From Rhizobium etli 8C-3 (lineage in GTDB: Bacteria > Pseudomonadota > Alphaproteobacteria > Rhizobiales > Rhizobiaceae), in the NCBI RefSeq assembly GCF_001908375.1, contig NZ_CP017244.1, positions 1,612,001 through 1,676,000 on the forward strand: a DNA stretch of 64,000 nucleotides, in the 5' to 3' direction. This document shows, one piece after another, positions 62,904 to 64,000 of this stretch. Both the position numbers and the translations under genes were made by a program. Within the stretch, counting starts at the first letter, position 1, and every line of letters starts with the position of its first letter. The notes beneath the pieces are model-generated. The model did not search any database and was not told the DNA's origin. It saw nothing but the letters and a program-made list of their open reading frames with translations.

Positions 62904-64000
62904 TCACGCGGCATGGCTGGCCGCCTTTGCCGTGCCCACACCCGAAGCGAGGCGAATCACGGCCTCCTCCGTCATCTCGTCTCCACCAAGCTCGCCGGCG
63001 ATGCGTCCCTCCCGAACGACAAGCACGCGGTCACATAGCCCGAGGAGCTCCGGCATTTCCGAAGAGATAACGATGATGCCGATGCCCGACCGCGCGAGCT
63101 CGCGTAGCAGGCGGTGGATTTCGGTTTTCGCGCCGACATCGATGCCGCGCGTTGGCTCGTCCATCAGGATGACCTTCGGCTTCACCGCAAGCTGCTTGGC
63201 GAGTGCAACCTTCTGCTGGTTGCCACCTGACAGCGATTTGACCGGCGCCTCAATGTCGCCCATGCGCACCGCAAGCCGTCGCGCGAAATTCTCTGCCAGT
63301 GCGGCTTCCGCACGACGATTCAACAGGCCGATCGGATTGGTCAAAGACGTAAGGTCCAGCACGGATATGTTCTTTGCGATGGACATTTCCAAAAAGACGC
63401 CCGAGCCCTTGCGGTCTTCTGAGAGATACACGATCCCCGCCTTAACGGCATCGCAATAGGCGCGGATCGACTGCGCCTTGCCATGCAGGCGCACCGTGCC
63501 CGCCGTGCGCGACTTGAGCCCGCAGATGCCTTCGGCGATTTCCGTACGGCCGGAGCCGATAAGGCCGCCGATCCCGAGGATCTCGCCTTTGCGCAGCGCG
63601 AAGCTCACATCATGGAACCGCTCGCCGTCACCAATATTGTCGATCTCGAGGATCGCCTCCCCGCACGCGTCGTCCGCACCGAGCTTGTCCGGATAGAGCT
63701 GCGTGATCTCGCGTCCCACCATGCGGCGCACCACGTCGTCCGGGGTGATGTCGGCGATGTGGTCGGTACATACGTAGCGGCCGTCGCGGAACACGGTAAC
63801 CCGGTCGCAAAGGCTGAAAATCTCGGCCATGCGGTGGCTGATATAGATGATCGAAATGCCGTTCTGCTTAAGGTCGCGAATGATTGCAAAGAGCTGCCGC
63901 GCCTCCGTGTCTGTCAGCGCCGCGGTAGGCTCGTCCAGGATCAGCACGCGGCAGTCGAGCGTCAGAGCCTTGGCGATCTCGACGAGTTGCTGGCTGGAAA
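62904..64000 (-). CDS. ABC transporter ATP-binding protein (sugar type), cut by window edge
   Basis: C-terminal part of a duplicated RbsA-type ATPase. The frame stays open to base 64000. The visible part starts inside the first domain with the signature end [12 protein letters not shown] and Walker [11 protein letters not shown]. The second domain has [14 protein letters not shown] in place of Walker A, signature [15 protein letters not shown] and Walker [15 protein letters not shown]. The binding protein of this importer must lie beyond the right edge. Confidence 0.92.
   Translation of the reverse strand, partial: SSQQLVEIAKALTLDCRVLILDEPTAALTDTEARQLFAIIRDLKQNGISIIYISHRMAEIFSLCDRVTVFRDGRYVCTDHIADITPDDVVRRMVGREITQLYPDKLGADDACGEAILEIDNIGDGERFHDVSFALRKGEILGIGGLIGSGRTEIAEGICGLKSRTAGTVRLHGKAQSIRAYCDAVKAGIVYLSEDRKGSGVFLEMSIAKNISVLDLTSLTNPIGLLNRRAEAALAENFARRLAVRMGDIEAPVKSLSGGNQQKVALAKQLAVKPKVILMDEPTRGIDVGAKTEIHRLLRELARSGIGIIVISSEMPELLGLCDRVLVVREGRIAGELGGDEMTEEAVIRLASGVGTAKAASHAA

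Noticed and set aside
1..64000. CRISPR arrays, tRNA or rRNA genes, insertion sequences
   Set aside because: I saw no repeat-spacer arrays, no tRNA-like cloverleaf stretches and no transposase motifs in the translated frames.

Overview
The window looks like an accessory (megaplasmid- or chromid-like) segment of a Rhizobiaceae alphaproteobacterium (Sinorhizobium/Ensifer/Rhizobium type). The basis is high-GC coding sequence, ROSE-type RNA thermometers before two small heat-shock genes, doubled Ku genes with LigD, DUF982 and KTSC small proteins, and many ABC-transporter-plus-catabolic-enzyme operons with no translation or ribosomal genes. The genus is an inference.

1-8643 (minus strand): a complete guanidine-utilisation operon. 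A sigma-54 promoter (8627-8643) is followed directly by a guanidine-I (ykkC) riboswitch (8503-8612) and an intrinsic terminator (8457-8497). The genes are a NitT/TauT-type ABC importer, two DUF1989 proteins (carboxyguanidine deiminase subunits), a biotin-dependent guanidine/urea carboxylase, and an allophanate hydrolase cut by the window edge. Together they would turn guanidine into ammonia and CO2 under joint nitrogen (RpoN) and guanidine control.

9053-16471: a patchwork of a DUF892 remnant, a small membrane protein, a glycogen-debranching-type hydrolase with a GT4 glycosyltransferase, and a small heat-shock gene preceded by both a CIRCE operator and a ROSE-like leader, with an Hsp20 remnant behind it. 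An acylphosphatase-like protein closes the stretch.

16616-33483: two adjoining heterocycle-catabolism operons. The first has a stand-alone Rieske protein, a Rieske-less oxygenase resembling the caffeine-pathway N7-demethylase NdmC, a GST-like protein in the position of NdmE, an 8-oxoguanine-deaminase-family amidohydrolase, and a BMP-type (nucleoside/purine) ABC importer. The second has a creatininase-family hydrolase, a LysR regulator, an NMT1/THI5-like ABC importer, a cytosine-deaminase-like amidohydrolase, a FAD-linked oxidase, a flavodoxin-fold reductase and a RidA protein. A shared operator (GGCATC-N16-GATGC) lies before the creatininase gene and in the LysR/ABC divergent promoter. I propose uptake and breakdown of N-methylated or otherwise modified purines or related heterocycles; this is the least described part of the window.

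33783-44976: small stress and envelope proteins (KTSC, YflT-like, entericidin-like), pseudogene fragments, a PaoABC-type periplasmic aldehyde oxidoreductase, a glyoxalase-like protein, a SulP transporter/carbonic anhydrase pair, and a GFA protein.

45484-52532: a DNA-repair island with two Ku genes, a stand-alone ATP-dependent ligase, full-length LigD and an AlkB-like dioxygenase. 53393-54054 carries a second ROSE-type hsp20. 54133-64000 (minus strand) is a sugar or polyol operon: ribose-type ABC importer, SorC-family regulator, aldo/keto reductase, GlpD-like dehydrogenase, LsrF/FbaB-like aldolase, FGGY kinase and GMC oxidoreductase. It is cut by the right edge.
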